A stretch of DNA of 64,000 nucleotides, taken from NCBI GenBank assembly GCA_029207755.1, contig JARCOQ010000011.1, forward strand, positions 26,663,712-26,727,711. Reading direction: 5' to 3'. Positions 22,821 to 31,400 of this stretch are shown here, piece by piece. A program made the translations under genes and the position numbers. Source of the stretch: Chamaea fasciata. Taxonomy: Eukaryota; Chordata; Aves; Passeriformes; Sylviidae. Each line of letters starts with the position of its first letter. The first letter of the stretch is position 1. Below the pieces are notes generated by a model. It made no database searches. It was not told where the DNA came from and worked only from the letters and a program-made list of their open reading frames with translations.

Positions 22821-23872
22821 CTGACTAAGAGACGACAGCCCGGCGACAGCAGGAATTTTCCTGAGGCAGAGGCGGCCTTCTTTGGACCTGGCAGGGATTT
22901 GCCTCCCTGGATGCCTGAGAGATAAGTGGAGGGCTGTGGCTCACAGAGGGGATGAAAGCAGGATGCCAGGGCAGGGATCACCGGGAGGGGTTTTTCGAGT
23001 CAGATTTGGAGTTGGGGGCACCAAGATGTGACCCCTTAGGCTACGTGAAGGGAAAGTCTCATTTTTCATGTCAGTGCTGAGGTGTGCAGGGCAGAGCAGT
23101 CCTGGTGTGTGTTGTGTCACTTGTCTGTTGTGCACTCTGTCTGTTTGGTGTCTTGTCTTTTCCTTTAGTCCTTTCAGGGGCCTGTCCAAACCCCTGGCAT
23201 CAGTCTTAGCATTTCTGATCTCTGTGCTCCTCAGCCAGGTGCCTTTGTCTCAGCTGCTCGGACACTCATCAGAATCCATCTCTCTTCACAAGCATCCAGT
23301 CCGATGCCTTTTCAGGTCTTGTTCTGAGCTGTACTGACAGCCGTGCACCGCCCTGATCCATTCCGGCGGGTTAGGTCTTGTGAGAATGCAAAGACAGGTG
23401 GAGGATTCTGACCGTAGGATTCTCGGGCATCCATCTCTGCGTCTCTTGGGATAAGTCATCCCGATGGCATCTTGTTCCTGCAGGGTTCTCTGAGCCTGGC
23501 CAGCTCACCTTCCATCTTACCTCGGTCATCTCATTCCGAGTTCTCTGGACCCTCAGGGTCATTCTTCTTGCCAGAGTTTTCTGTCCCTGCTGTGTCACGG
23601 GTGTTGGTGTGTGTTTGGCCCGGAGCTGCTCTGCCTTGCTGCTCAGTCTGGGTGTAGGGGTACGAGGGTAATAGTCCTGGGGGCTTGAAATTTGTGATGT
23701 GGGGTGTGGTTAGACTGTAGAGGGTATTCCTAGATTGCCACAAGATGTCTGGAGCTGTCAAGGTATCCTGCAGCACTCTGACTTTTGTCCTGACTTTGTT
23801 TCAGATGCGGAGAGATGAAATGTGTGGCAGAGCCCCCCATCCTGGGTGAGGGGCTCCCCTGAGAAGATCGAT
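22821..23872 (+). repeat. Array A terminal subunit (type c', truncated)
   Basis: This b-related unit has a distinct start ('gacctggcagggatttgcc', near 22,885). It stops after the 18,956-type exon, where the sequence passes into 'gatcgatcgctattcaagg|tgag'. The same junction ends array B at about 57,751, so the array-to-flank boundary existed before the large duplication. Confidence 0.85.
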
Positions 23873-25046
23873 CGCTATTCAAGGTGAGAGTCACACATTT
23901 CACATTTATTGGCACTCCAGTGCAGGCCACCTGCGTTTACAGCTTCAAACAGGTGAGTCCCTTGGTAACCCCCCTGGGCAGCAGCTGGAGCCTGCTCCGG
24001 GCTGGGCTGCGGGAGCAAACACTTGTGGCTGACACAGCTCCACACTGAGGGTACTTGGGAAAACACCTGCCTTGTCCTGGAATTTTTTTTTTTGAGCTTT
24101 TGACAAGGTTTTAATCATCACCTTGGTAAAAATAAATGGTAAGGACTGAAAACATGAGAGGCTGGCAGGTTATACGCACGAAAGACAACTTTTTTTTTCT
24201 TAAATATTTGTGCAGCCTATATCTTAATTTTGAGACTCTTTTTTGGTCAACTTTATTGTAAAAACCCCTTATTTTCAAGTTAGCTGCTTCAATAATGAAT
24301 TTGTTTTACAAATACCCGCTAATGTCCGAAGGTTAAAGCACTAACACCAACATCCCACCTCTTTTATTTTTGCAGCAAAATTTTATCTTTACTAAACTTG
24401 AAACTTGATGTTTTTGCGGGTAGTAAGTTAAAGAAGGTGTTTATCTGCCCATCACTGATAGTCAGGGTCATGAAGAAATTGCTCTAGTGTTCTAAAATAA
24501 ATGCAGATTTTTAGGCCTCTCCCATTCTCTCTGACTAGCAACATGTGAATTGATTTTTGATCTCCTTTCTGTTGGTGTCTGTGGGTTTTAAGCGGCATGG
24601 AGAAGGTGTCTGTGGACATGGCACCCAGGGAATGGTGCTGGGAAGGGCAGGATGGAAAGGAGCTGCTCAGGAATCCAGAGCAGCAGTGGAGTGGGAGCTG
24701 GTGCTGCTGCCTCAGTCACACCCTCCTGGACAGTCTGTGCAGTGATAATATTCCTACTTTCCTTCCTGAACCTGGGGTTGGAGGAGAACACGAGTCTTGG
24801 CATTGATGGAAAGGGGAACTCGAGGGAAAAACTGCTGTTTGTGTCCTTAGAGAGCAGTGGGAAGAGCCTGGGAGAAATCCTGGCTGGCTGAGGGATCCTT
24901 GTGTCCCCTCGGGAATAAATCCCTGCGTCTCCTCAGCCCTGCTGGTTTGCAGTAGCGTTTGTACACCTTTCGCTGCAGCTGTGGTTCTTAATAACTGGAA
25001 GTCCATGGATTGCTGGGCGATTCCCATAAGTTCTCCTGTTTTGTAG
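23873..25046. other. Array-flanking sequence, duplicated at about 57,752-58,924
   Basis: Single-copy within each duplication, moderately AT-rich. It holds a donor-like 'caag|gtgaga' at the array junction and an open plus-strand frame from about 24,592 (RHGEGVCGHGTQ...) to 24,745 after a weak acceptor. That frame is identical in copy B and has no independent support. Confidence 0.45.
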
Positions 25047-25466
25047 GAGCTGCACGGTGAGGTCAGCATTCTGAGGGAGGCCCTGGCACAGCTGCCAAGG
25101 GCAAGGAACGTGGAGCATCCCGGGGCTTCTCCCGCCCGAGTTTCTCCCGGAGCGTGCTGCGTGTCATGCCGGATGTTTAACCCGGGTTTGGGGTGTTCTC
25201 CTGCAGTCCCAGCTCTAACTGCTGCCCCCGAGCCCCGGCCTTGCTCGGTCCCAGCACTGAACCTGGCAGGTGGGTGTGCTTTTCCAGCCCTTGAATCCCA
25301 CGGGCAATCCCAGATTCCCGGAGCTCCCCGAGGCACAGCCTGGCCTCCCTCCCTGGGAGCTGCACCTCAGTCTGCCTGGACCAAGGCCATCCTGTTTGAG
25401 ACTTTATTCCTGTTGCTTTTCCTCTTGCAGGTAGTTGGCGAAAAGGAGAGAGCCAGTAGGAAGTGA
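25047..25466 (+). CDS. Small open frame (139 codons from acceptor), synonymous-only changes between copies
   Basis: After the acceptor 'ctgttttgtag' an open frame runs 139 codons to TGA. An in-frame TAG lies immediately before it, so it must be entered by splicing or begin at the Met at 25,110. It starts ELHGEVSILREALAQL (short amphipathic, coiled-coil-like), has a Pro/Ala/Ser/Cys-rich middle, and ends with a hydrophobic stretch (AILFETLFLLLFLLQVV) before a basic tail. That stretch could be a tail-anchor membrane segment, or simply the pyrimidine tract of a second acceptor at 25,430. Copy B (58,925-59,344) differs at only three bases, all synonymous third positions. I do not recognise a family. 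Confidence 0.4.
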   Translation, partial: ELHGEVSILREALAQLPRARNVEHPGASPARVSPGACCVSCRMFNPGLGCSPAVPALTAAPEPRPCSVPALNLAGGCAFPALESHGQSQIPGAPRGTAWPPSLGAAPQSAWTKAILFETLFLLLFLLQVVGEKERASRK

Positions 25467-26160
25467 AGCCACTGGAAGGCCTTATCCCAGTCCAAGGTTG
25501 GATGGGAGTAACTGGACCTGTTGAATTCCCACTTCCCTTTAAATCAGTGCAGAGGAAGCAGATTTTAAATCATCATTCCATGAACTTTCACCAACTTCAT
25601 GACTCTTGCAAAAGTTTTCAATGTTAGAAATTCCTGAGCTTGTTTTCCAGGCAGGCTTGGATTTGGATGTTATTCCTTCCTTTTAATTGAAGGAATAACT
25701 CTGATTTTCTCTCTGATTTTAGTAAGGGAATATTTATTTATTCCAATTTTCCATCCTAATTGGAATTTTTGTACCTTGTAGAGCACATTTCTAAGGAAAT
25801 TTACCCAATTAATGTTGGTAAATCAGCAATTGTCCAGCACCATCTCCACAAAATTCTGTGATTTCCCAAGAAAACTTTGAAGTATTTATTTGCCACGATT
25901 CGTCTCTTTGTAAAGTTCAATTTACTGCATTTTTAATTACATAAATGCCATTAAAACCTGAATCCAGGCCTAGCTGCTGTTCCTTGGACACAAGGGGCTG
26001 GTTCTTTCCTACCTTGGCACATTTGGATGTTTGTCCAAAATGAGCTTCCCACTAAAATAGAATTTGTTTCCAAGCAGAAGTGGGAATTGTCTAGAAAACC
26101 TTCTGTTCTGGGGGGCACTGGGTTTGTTTCCCTTATTGCTGCATAATTGAGGAAAGCCAT
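25467..26160. other. No gene seen; AT-rich sequence downstream of small open frame
   Basis: Possible 3' untranslated or intergenic sequence with an ATTAAA near 25,950. It is matched in copy B with scattered substitutions. Confidence 0.45.
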
Positions 26161-26510
26161 GGCGCTTTTTTAGGCAGTGGCAGGAGGTGAGAGCTGCGTT
26201 TATTTAATTTTGTCTTTTATTTTTTGTTATTTTTGTATTTTTGTGCTCTTTTGTTGTGGTTTTTCATGTTGCGTTTTGTGGTTTTTCAAAGACTTTTTCT
26301 TCAGTTTTTTAATTTTTATTTTTTTTCTTTAGCTATTTATTTACTTGTTAAAACTACTTTTCGTTTTTTATTTTAATTTTTTGTTTAAATTTTTTTTCCA
26401 CTTTTTTGTTACTTTGAAATTTTTTTCTTTTGGTATTTTAATTTTATTTATTATTTTCTATAGTTTTGGTTTATTTTTTCATGTTTTCTTTGTTCCTTTT
26501 TTTTTTTCCC
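26161..26510. repeat. T-rich low-complexity block
   Basis: About 350 bp of plus-strand poly-T broken by A and G. It gives spurious phenylalanine-rich frames and is repeated in copy B (about 60,040-60,390). Confidence 0.75.
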
Positions 26511-26830
26511 CATACTCTTTCTTCCCCCGGGCGCCTGGGGGTTTGGCTGTTGGCAAGAAAGATGAGAAATGACCTCGGTGCCCGCTGGACGTCCGGATGT
26601 CACAGAGAGCGCAGTTGGCAAAAGCTCTGTATTTTCTGCTCCATAAAACTCCTGAAGGGAGAAAGCTGTGACCACCGTGGTGCCGTTTTTTCCTTTCCAG
26701 CCCCGACCAGGTCTCCTCCTACCCGTGCACAGTGTTACCAGCAGCAGCCTGCTGTCCAGGCTGTCGAGGCGTATTTCAGAGGGAGCAATAGAAACAAAGT
26801 AGACGTTTTATTTTGAACTCTCCGACCCTG
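26511..26830. other. Short mixed-composition island between AT-rich blocks
   Basis: A frame of about 115 codons is open on the plus strand, partly inside the T-rich block. I see no firm splice structure and no recognisable product. It is duplicated at about 60,395-60,710. Confidence 0.4.
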
Positions 26831-27430
26831 CTTGTTTATTAGCAAAGAAATCCAAAACAAAGCGAACAAAAAAAGAAAACCCCCAAAATAAAATCCCCCG
26901 CAACCCACCAAAAAAACCCCATACAGATAGAGAAAATATGCCCATATTATCTAAATAAAGATTAAAACTTTACCCCTTAGAAAACCAGGCTCATTTAATT
27001 CAAATTAATTGTGTTTCTGATGTGTTAGGTTCATGAATTCATCTAGTGTAAAATATCGTTTAAAATATAAACAAACGAATTTAAAAAATAATGAAAAAGA
27101 AAAATAACAAAAAGTATAGGATATGAAAAATAATATCAATAATAAATACACAATATATTATTACTTACTACACGTTTTATAAATATATTTAATATACATA
27201 ATATAAACATCTATAATGTACATAATCATATTTAAATGAAATGTATTATTATTTATAACATTACATAATAAATAAATTATTTTATATATAACTTTCTATA
27301 TTTAATATCTATAATAAATATAATAGTATAATAAACATAATACATGATGTATAATGTACATAATATAAAAGATGAATTGTAATGATGAATGTAAATATCA
27401 GAATCACAAAGATAAAAAATACTGAAATAG
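26831..27430. repeat. A/T-rich block, mostly TA-dinucleotide-like
   Basis: About 600 bp with very low GC and dense 'ataata/tatata' motifs, lying directly against a CpG island. It is duplicated at about 60,725-61,310. Such a composition cliff could act as a DNA-unwinding or matrix-attachment region, which is speculation. Confidence 0.7.
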
Positions 27431-27589
27431 AGCCTGAACGAAAGGCTTTTTTGTTTCGGTCTGGTTGCTGGCAGGGCTCTCGCAGGTGTGCTCGGGGGTC
27501 TTTTGGGCCATTTATTCCGGAGGCTGTTCGCCAGGGCATTCCTGGGCACGTTCGTTTATGGCTCCGCTCCGCGCCGCCGCGCGGCAGTG

Positions 27590-27677
27590 CTGCCACCCTG
27601 TGGGCAGAGAGCGGTAGTGCAGCTGTCCCGTCCCGCCCCTCCCGCCTGATCTGTGCGGCAATGCTGCCACCCTGTGG
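27590..27677 (-). promoter_or_regulatory. Two tandem CTCF-like motifs (74-bp repeat, copy A)
   Basis: CTGCCACCCTGTGG at 27,590-27,603 and again at 27,664-27,677 reads CCACAGGGTGGCAG on the minus strand. This fits the CTCF core (CCnCnnGGnGGCAG type) well. Each motif is followed by 'agcggtagtgcagctgtcc' in a 74-bp repeat. Copy B has three such units. Binding is inferred from the motif only. Confidence 0.5.
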
Positions 27678-27868
27678 CCAAAGAGCGGTAGTGCAGCTGT
27701 CCCCCCCGCCCGTCCCCGAGGCACGTGGCAGCCCCGCACTGTGAGCTCGGGGGCGGCGCTGCCGCCCGCCCGCCCGCAGCTCGGGGCCGAAAGGGAGGGA
27801 AAAAGGCAAGGAGCCCGGGCGCGTGGCAGCCGGCTGCCTGCGCGCGCCACCCGGACCCCGGAGCCGTC

Positions 27869-28660
27869 CGGGCGCGATTTTCCGCGGCGTTTGCGGGTGT
27901 GCGGACACGGGATGGGGGCGCAGCGGCGCCGCGGGCTGCAGTCCATTCAGTCAGGCGCTTGTGGGAGGAGCCGAGGGGGCATTTTAGTGGGTTCCACTAC
28001 CAAGATGGCGGCGAGACGCGAGGCGCCCGACCTTCCAAAAAGGGCGGCCAAAAGGGCGGGAAAAATAAGGACCCTATAGGCGTTTAGCCAGACGCCTGCA
28101 CAAAAACCCCGACTACGGCGCCGCCCGGGCGCAATTTTCCGCGGCGTTTCCAGGTGTAGGGACACCGGTCGTGTGCTCAGCCGCGCCGCGCTTGCGTTCG
28201 GATTCGCGGATTTAGTCAGGCGTCTGTGTAAACACCTGCCGGGGGCCTATGCCGAGCCGCCAAGAACATGGCGGCCGGGACGGAAGTGGCCTCAGCCGCA
28301 GCCAAGATGGCGGCGAGCAAAAGCGGAAGTCACGCGACGCCCCTCACAAAATGGCGCCCAGGCGCGAGGCGCCCGACCTTCCAAAAAGGGCGGCCAAAAG
28401 GGCGCGAAAAAAAAAGGACCCTATAGGCGTTTAGCCAGATGCCTGCACGAAACCCCGACTACGGCGCCGCCCGGGCGCAATTTTCCGCGGCGTTTCCAGG
28501 TGTGGGGACACCGGCCATGTGCTCAGCCGCGCCGCGCTTGCGTTCGGATTCGCGGATTTAGTCAGGCGTCTGTGTAAACACCTGCCGGGCGCCTTAGAGG
28601 TGCCGCAAAAAAGATGCCGGCGGAACCGGAAGTGGCCTCAGACGCAACCATGATGGCGGC
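27869..28660 (+). repeat. ~347-bp tandem repeat with YY1 and ETS motifs (copy A, about 2 units)
   Basis: The marker 'attttccgcggcgt' recurs near 27,870, 28,132 and 28,479. Each unit carries AAGATGGCGGC or CATGGCGG (28,002, 28,267, 28,304, 28,650), ETS-type GGAAGT (about 28,282, 28,324, 28,629), and an E2F-like run beside 'aaagggcgggaaaa'. AAGATGGCGGC is the classic YY1 site. The motif-bearing parts are well conserved between units. Confidence 0.75.
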
Positions 28661-28835
28661 AAGGAAGGGCGGAAGGCTCGTGGGGCTCGTCGCGGCCGAA
28701 AATCGCCGAGTGCAGCTCACACCCTGCAATGGCAAAAGCTGTTTTATTAAAACTCAGCCGAGAATTTTCCTCTTATTTCCAGGTCACAGGATATACTGAG
28801 GCTGAGAGGGATCCTAAAATCTGACTCTCAAGCGG

Positions 28836-28911
28836 ACGGACCGTTTGAGAATCGAACTCAGCACCTTGGCATTACCCGGACTCTGCTCCAAGCAGCTGAA
28901 CCAATCTCTGC
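28836..28911 (-). mobile_element. tRNA-Ile-like sequence, probable tRNA-derived SINE remnant or tRNA pseudogene
   Basis: On the minus strand there is an A-box-like 'tggttcagctgcttgg', a 'taatgccaaggt' segment matching the anticodon-to-variable region of eukaryotic tRNA-Ile, and a B-box-like 'gagttcgattctc' forming a T-arm with a 7-nt loop. The acceptor stem does not pair, so it is not a functional tRNA gene. A tRNA-Ile-derived SINE has been reported from passerine birds, but I see no CR1-type tail here. Copy B has it at 63,495-63,570 with one visible change. Confidence 0.5.
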
Positions 28912-28914
28912 ATT

Positions 28915-28959
28915 ATGGGGATGGACCTCCATAGGATGGCAACGCTTGGCCCCACTAAG
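28915..28959 (+). CDS. Tentative first coding exon after the YY1 CpG island
   Basis: An ATG opens MGMDLHRMATLGPTK and ends in phase 0 at 'aag|gtaagt', a near-perfect donor. It follows the CpG island and directly abuts the antisense tRNA-like sequence. Copy B changes the second codon (Gly to Arg), and the downstream exon is frameshifted there, so coding status is doubtful. It may be a noncoding 5' exon. Confidence 0.3.
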
Positions 28960-29093
28960 GTAAGTGCAGTGCCGCCTTCTCTGCCAAAGCTGCTTCACAC
29001 AGCAGCCCCTGGAATGGCTCGAGGGCAGAAGTGGCTGGCAGCTCACGACAGCACAAAGCTCTTCCAGTGACGCTGATTTCCTGTCCTTTCCAG

Positions 29094-29245
29094 GATTTAC
29101 CCAACAGCTGCCGTAAAAGTACTCACACAAAGTCTCTTTCCGGGCGGAAAGGAGCAGGACGAGTCCTGAGGCTTCCCTTCTTCCACGGCCAAAGCTCTGC
29201 AGAGAGGCAGGGCCGGTCCCACCCGCACAGGGGCGTTTCCTGCAG
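29094..29245 (+). CDS. Tentative second exon, joined in frame to 28,915-28,959
   Basis: The acceptor 'cctttccag' and donor 'ctgcag|gtgagt' bound 152 nt, open in the frame continued from the previous exon (DLPNSCRKSTHTKSL..., Arg/Ser/His-rich, 50 codons and phase 2). Copy B (63,753-63,905) has an Arg-to-Gln change and one extra G in a G run near the end, which breaks the frame. The splice sites are strong in both copies. This favours a transcribed exon with weak or no coding constraint. Confidence 0.3.
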
Positions 29246-30765
29246 GTGAGTGTTGCCGGGCCAAAATGATGGCAGCTGCTGAGGCCGGGGCTGCTTTTCT
29301 GGCCGGAGGCCTCGGTGCCCCCCCGTGCCGCCTGCAGTGTCCCTCGGGGTTTCCTGCAGGTGTCCCGGGTGCCCGGAGGCGCAGGGAGGAAGGAGGCCGG
29401 CAGCCCCAGCGGGGCCAGCAGCCCTGGGATGATGTGCAGGGAGGAGCTGTGCCTGCGGGGCCCCGCCCGTGGCAGCGGCGGCCAAACGCAGGGCCCGGGG
29501 CCGGGCTCGGGGCTGGCACGGACACGGCCCCGGGGCTGCCGCGGCTCCTCGGCCAGGGGCTGCTCCCGCCGGGCACGGGGAGATGCTGCAGCCCGGACAG
29601 AGGCACCCACAGCCCAAGAGCTCCCCAGGGAACAGCTGGCATTGCCCGGGAACGGCGGCTCGGGCTGTCTGCAGAGGGGCTCAGACAGCAATTCCCACCT
29701 CCCGGAGCTCCCACACAGTTGCCAGGGATGTCCTGGCCACCCCAAATCCCCTCCCTTTCAGCCTGAGGACATCACCCGTCGGCAGCATTAAAGCCAAGGC
29801 GCTCCTCCCTCACAGAAATTAAATCCAGAGCAACGGCCCTCGGAGATGCCTCAAAATCAAAGGTTTGAGTGGGATGGAGTTTCGTTTGGATGAAGTCTGG
29901 ACTTTTCCAGGGAGCCGGCCGGAGTGCAGAAGCGATGGAAAGCTTTTGCAGGTGGGTCCCACTGGAGGTGTGCTGAAGGCAGGGATGGGCGTCCCTTGCC
30001 TGAGGGAAAGGCACTTGCAGAGGCCACTGCTGGGGCTCGGAAAGGAGCTGAGCTCCTGCAGGGAGCTGTGTCCTCCCGAGGGCACAGGGGCTGCCTCAGC
30101 ACAGGCCGGCCAGTGCCTTCTCCTGCTCTGAAACATCACCTGGAGCCCGAGCTCAGGGGGGTGGCTGAATTCCAGGGAAATCTGACAGGTGACCCCCAGG
30201 GGGTGAGGGTTATAATTAACCAAATCTATGGAATAGAAACCTATCCTGTCCCCATCCTGCTGAGCTTCCTTGGAAGCTCTGCTGGTTCCTGACACGTCTG
30301 GCATTCAAGCAGCAGCTCTGCGTGGGAATATCCGTGCTCCGTGAGGCACTGTGAGGTTATTGCAGCGGGAACTGAGCAGGGAATTCGGGGCCGTGGGTAT
30401 AATTCATCTAAACTAGCAAAGGTGACAGTGAACCCCAAATCTGGGCACCACACAGAGAACAATCTTTGTGCTGCCCTGTCAGCTCAAGCCCCTGGGCTGG
30501 GAAGTTTTGGGAGTCAAACATATGGAATGATAGAAGTCACAGCAACTGGTGTCACCCCGAGGGACAGTCCAAGTCCCAGACAATTCCTCTGCAGTCCCCT
30601 GGGGGGGAAAACACCCTCTGTCTGCCAGGAGCCCTGACTCTGTTTCTCCTAGCAGCTGTGTTGGGCTTTAAGAACTTGAAATAACTTTGAAGCCAAAGAA
30701 ATCACCTTTTCCTACTGGTTTGATTGTTGTGTTTGTTTTTTGTTTTTTTTTTTTTTTTCTTTCAG
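29246..30765. other. GC-rich sequence with possible further exons, no firm gene
   Basis: An acceptor at 29,359 ('tttcctgcag') opens a 144-codon plus-strand frame to 29,791 with Gly/Pro/Arg-rich composition. I could not find a consistent donor or phase linking it to the neighbours. Copy B enters the same sequence as the window ends. From about 29.8 kb the sequence is moderate in GC and, in this window, present only once. Confidence 0.4.
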
Positions 30766-30833
30766 ATGCTGGACTTGCTTCTGTGGATGTGTGCTGAGCT
30801 CTGGCTGCAGGGGACTGTCAGGCCTGAATGGCT
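30766..30833 (+). CDS. Candidate exon 1 of small membrane-protein gene
   Basis: A very strong acceptor (long T tract, 'ctttcag') is followed directly by ATG. The frame MLDLLLWMCAELWLQG continues to a donor 'ct|gtgagt', ending in phase 2. The Met may be internal if earlier exons exist. Skipping the 58-nt segment at 31,007 gives an in-frame join to the exon at 31,110. With 31,277-31,317 the three exons encode about 77 residues with a hydrophobic N-terminal part and an undecaleucine run. Confidence 0.45.
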
Positions 30834-31006
30834 GTGAGTCTGTGTTCTTCTCGCTGGGGAAGCGGAAATAATTATTAATTAGACTGCAGAAATGTTTTCA
30901 GAAACCTTTCCCCTTTCCTGCCCTTTGCTGGTGGATCTTCTCTTTCTGCCTTTGACTTTACAAAGCTGTTCCCTGATGTCATTTCCCCTGCCTGAATTCC
31001 TTGCAG

Positions 31007-31064
31007 CTCCTAGCTGGGAAAAACTGGGATGATGTCCTGGGGATGTTCTTAGGGGAGGACAGAG
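31007..31064 (+). other. Alternative exon-like segment, 58 nt
   Basis: It has an acceptor 'ccttgcag' and a donor 'agag|gtgaga'. It is open in phase 0 (LLAGKNWDDVLGMFL), but that frame does not match its neighbours. Inclusion after the 30,766 exon meets a stop at once. It is either a cassette that causes frame change, or part of a different transcript. Confidence 0.3.
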
Positions 31065-31109
31065 GTGAGATTTTTGCCTGTATTTTTCTAATATTTTCTA
31101 AAATTTCAG

Positions 31110-31234
31110 GGAGCTGCTGCTGCTGCTGCTCCTGCTGCTGCTGCTGCACAAGTGGAGCCTTGTCAGCGAAGACCTGCATCTGCAGGAGGCCCCGCAGGCC
31201 CTGGCTGGGAAGTGCCAAAACAAAGAAGTGATCA
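31110..31234 (+). CDS. Candidate exon 2 with CTG repeat encoding polyleucine
   Basis: The acceptor 'aaatttcag' and donor 'atca|gtaagt' bound 125 nt. In frame with the 30,766 exon it encodes ELL... with 11 consecutive Leu (ten CTG and one CTC), then HKWSLVSEDLHLQEAP and a Lys/Asn/Glu-rich tail. The Leu run plus flanking hydrophobics could be a signal-anchor or transmembrane segment. The CTG run is likely to be length-polymorphic, in steps that keep the frame. The intron after it is only 42 bp, short even for birds. Confidence 0.5.
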
Positions 31235-31276
31235 GTAAGTGCTGAACTGCTTCCAGGAGGGCGTATTTTGTTGCAG

Positions 31277-31317
31277 CCGTTACAGACCAACAAAAGAATG
31301 GTGCTGTGTCCGCGTGA
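31277..31317 (+). CDS. Candidate terminal coding exon
   Basis: The acceptor 'attttgttgcag' joins in phase to the previous exon (split codon giving Thr). It then reads VTDQQKNGAVSA and stops at TGA, 31,315-31,317. An ATTAAA lies 28 bp further on. Three exons in consistent phase ending in a stop and polyA signal make chance unlikely, though the two small introns need RNA support. I do not recognise the family. Confidence 0.45.
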
Positions 31318-31344
31318 TGTTGGTGACTTTGTGTGAGTTGCTTT

Positions 31345-31350
31345 ATTAAA
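31345..31350 (+). terminator. ATTAAA polyadenylation signal of the small candidate gene
   Basis: This common variant polyA hexamer lies 28 bp after the TGA at 31,315 and is followed by a GT-containing 'cgttggtaagggttttgag' stretch. It lies inside the 66-bp segment shared with 13,911-13,976. Confidence 0.45.
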
Positions 31351-31400
31351 GCCAATCGTTGGTAAGGGTTTTGAGCATCCCTTGGATAGCCCTTGGAGCT

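Larger units (their letters stand above)
16452..23872 (+). repeat. Macrosatellite array A, order a-b-a-b-c'
   Basis: Five subunits begin at the splice-acceptor-like boundary 'ttgtag|ctgacta' (first copy 'tgtag|ccgaata') at 16,452, 17,945, 19,639, 21,132 and 22,821. Spacings are 1,493, 1,694, 1,493 and 1,689 bp, and the last copy is truncated at about 23,872. The a+b dimer is 3,187 bp, and copies look nearly identical over long stretches. Short open frames repeat once per unit, but near-identity of the DNA explains this without selection. The array ends at the same internal point as array B. Confidence 0.95.
27431..28720. promoter_or_regulatory. CpG island with tandem YY1/ETS repeats (copy A)
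   Basis: An abrupt change from AT-rich DNA to very high GC. It contains two CTCF-like repeats, an SP/GC-rich stretch, then tandem ~347-bp units carrying YY1-type and ETS-type motifs. Exon-like plus-strand segments follow at 28.9 kb, so it may be a promoter. Long frames such as the plus-strand one at 27,725-28,087 are GC artefacts. The copy-B equivalent at about 61.3-63.4 kb is longer because of extra repeat units. Confidence 0.65.

Noticed and set aside
28858..29745. 295-codon minus-strand frame
   Set aside because: It is GC-biased (Arg/Pro/Ser/Gly), lies antisense to strong plus-strand splice sites, and its copy-B counterpart is interrupted at the G-run indel.
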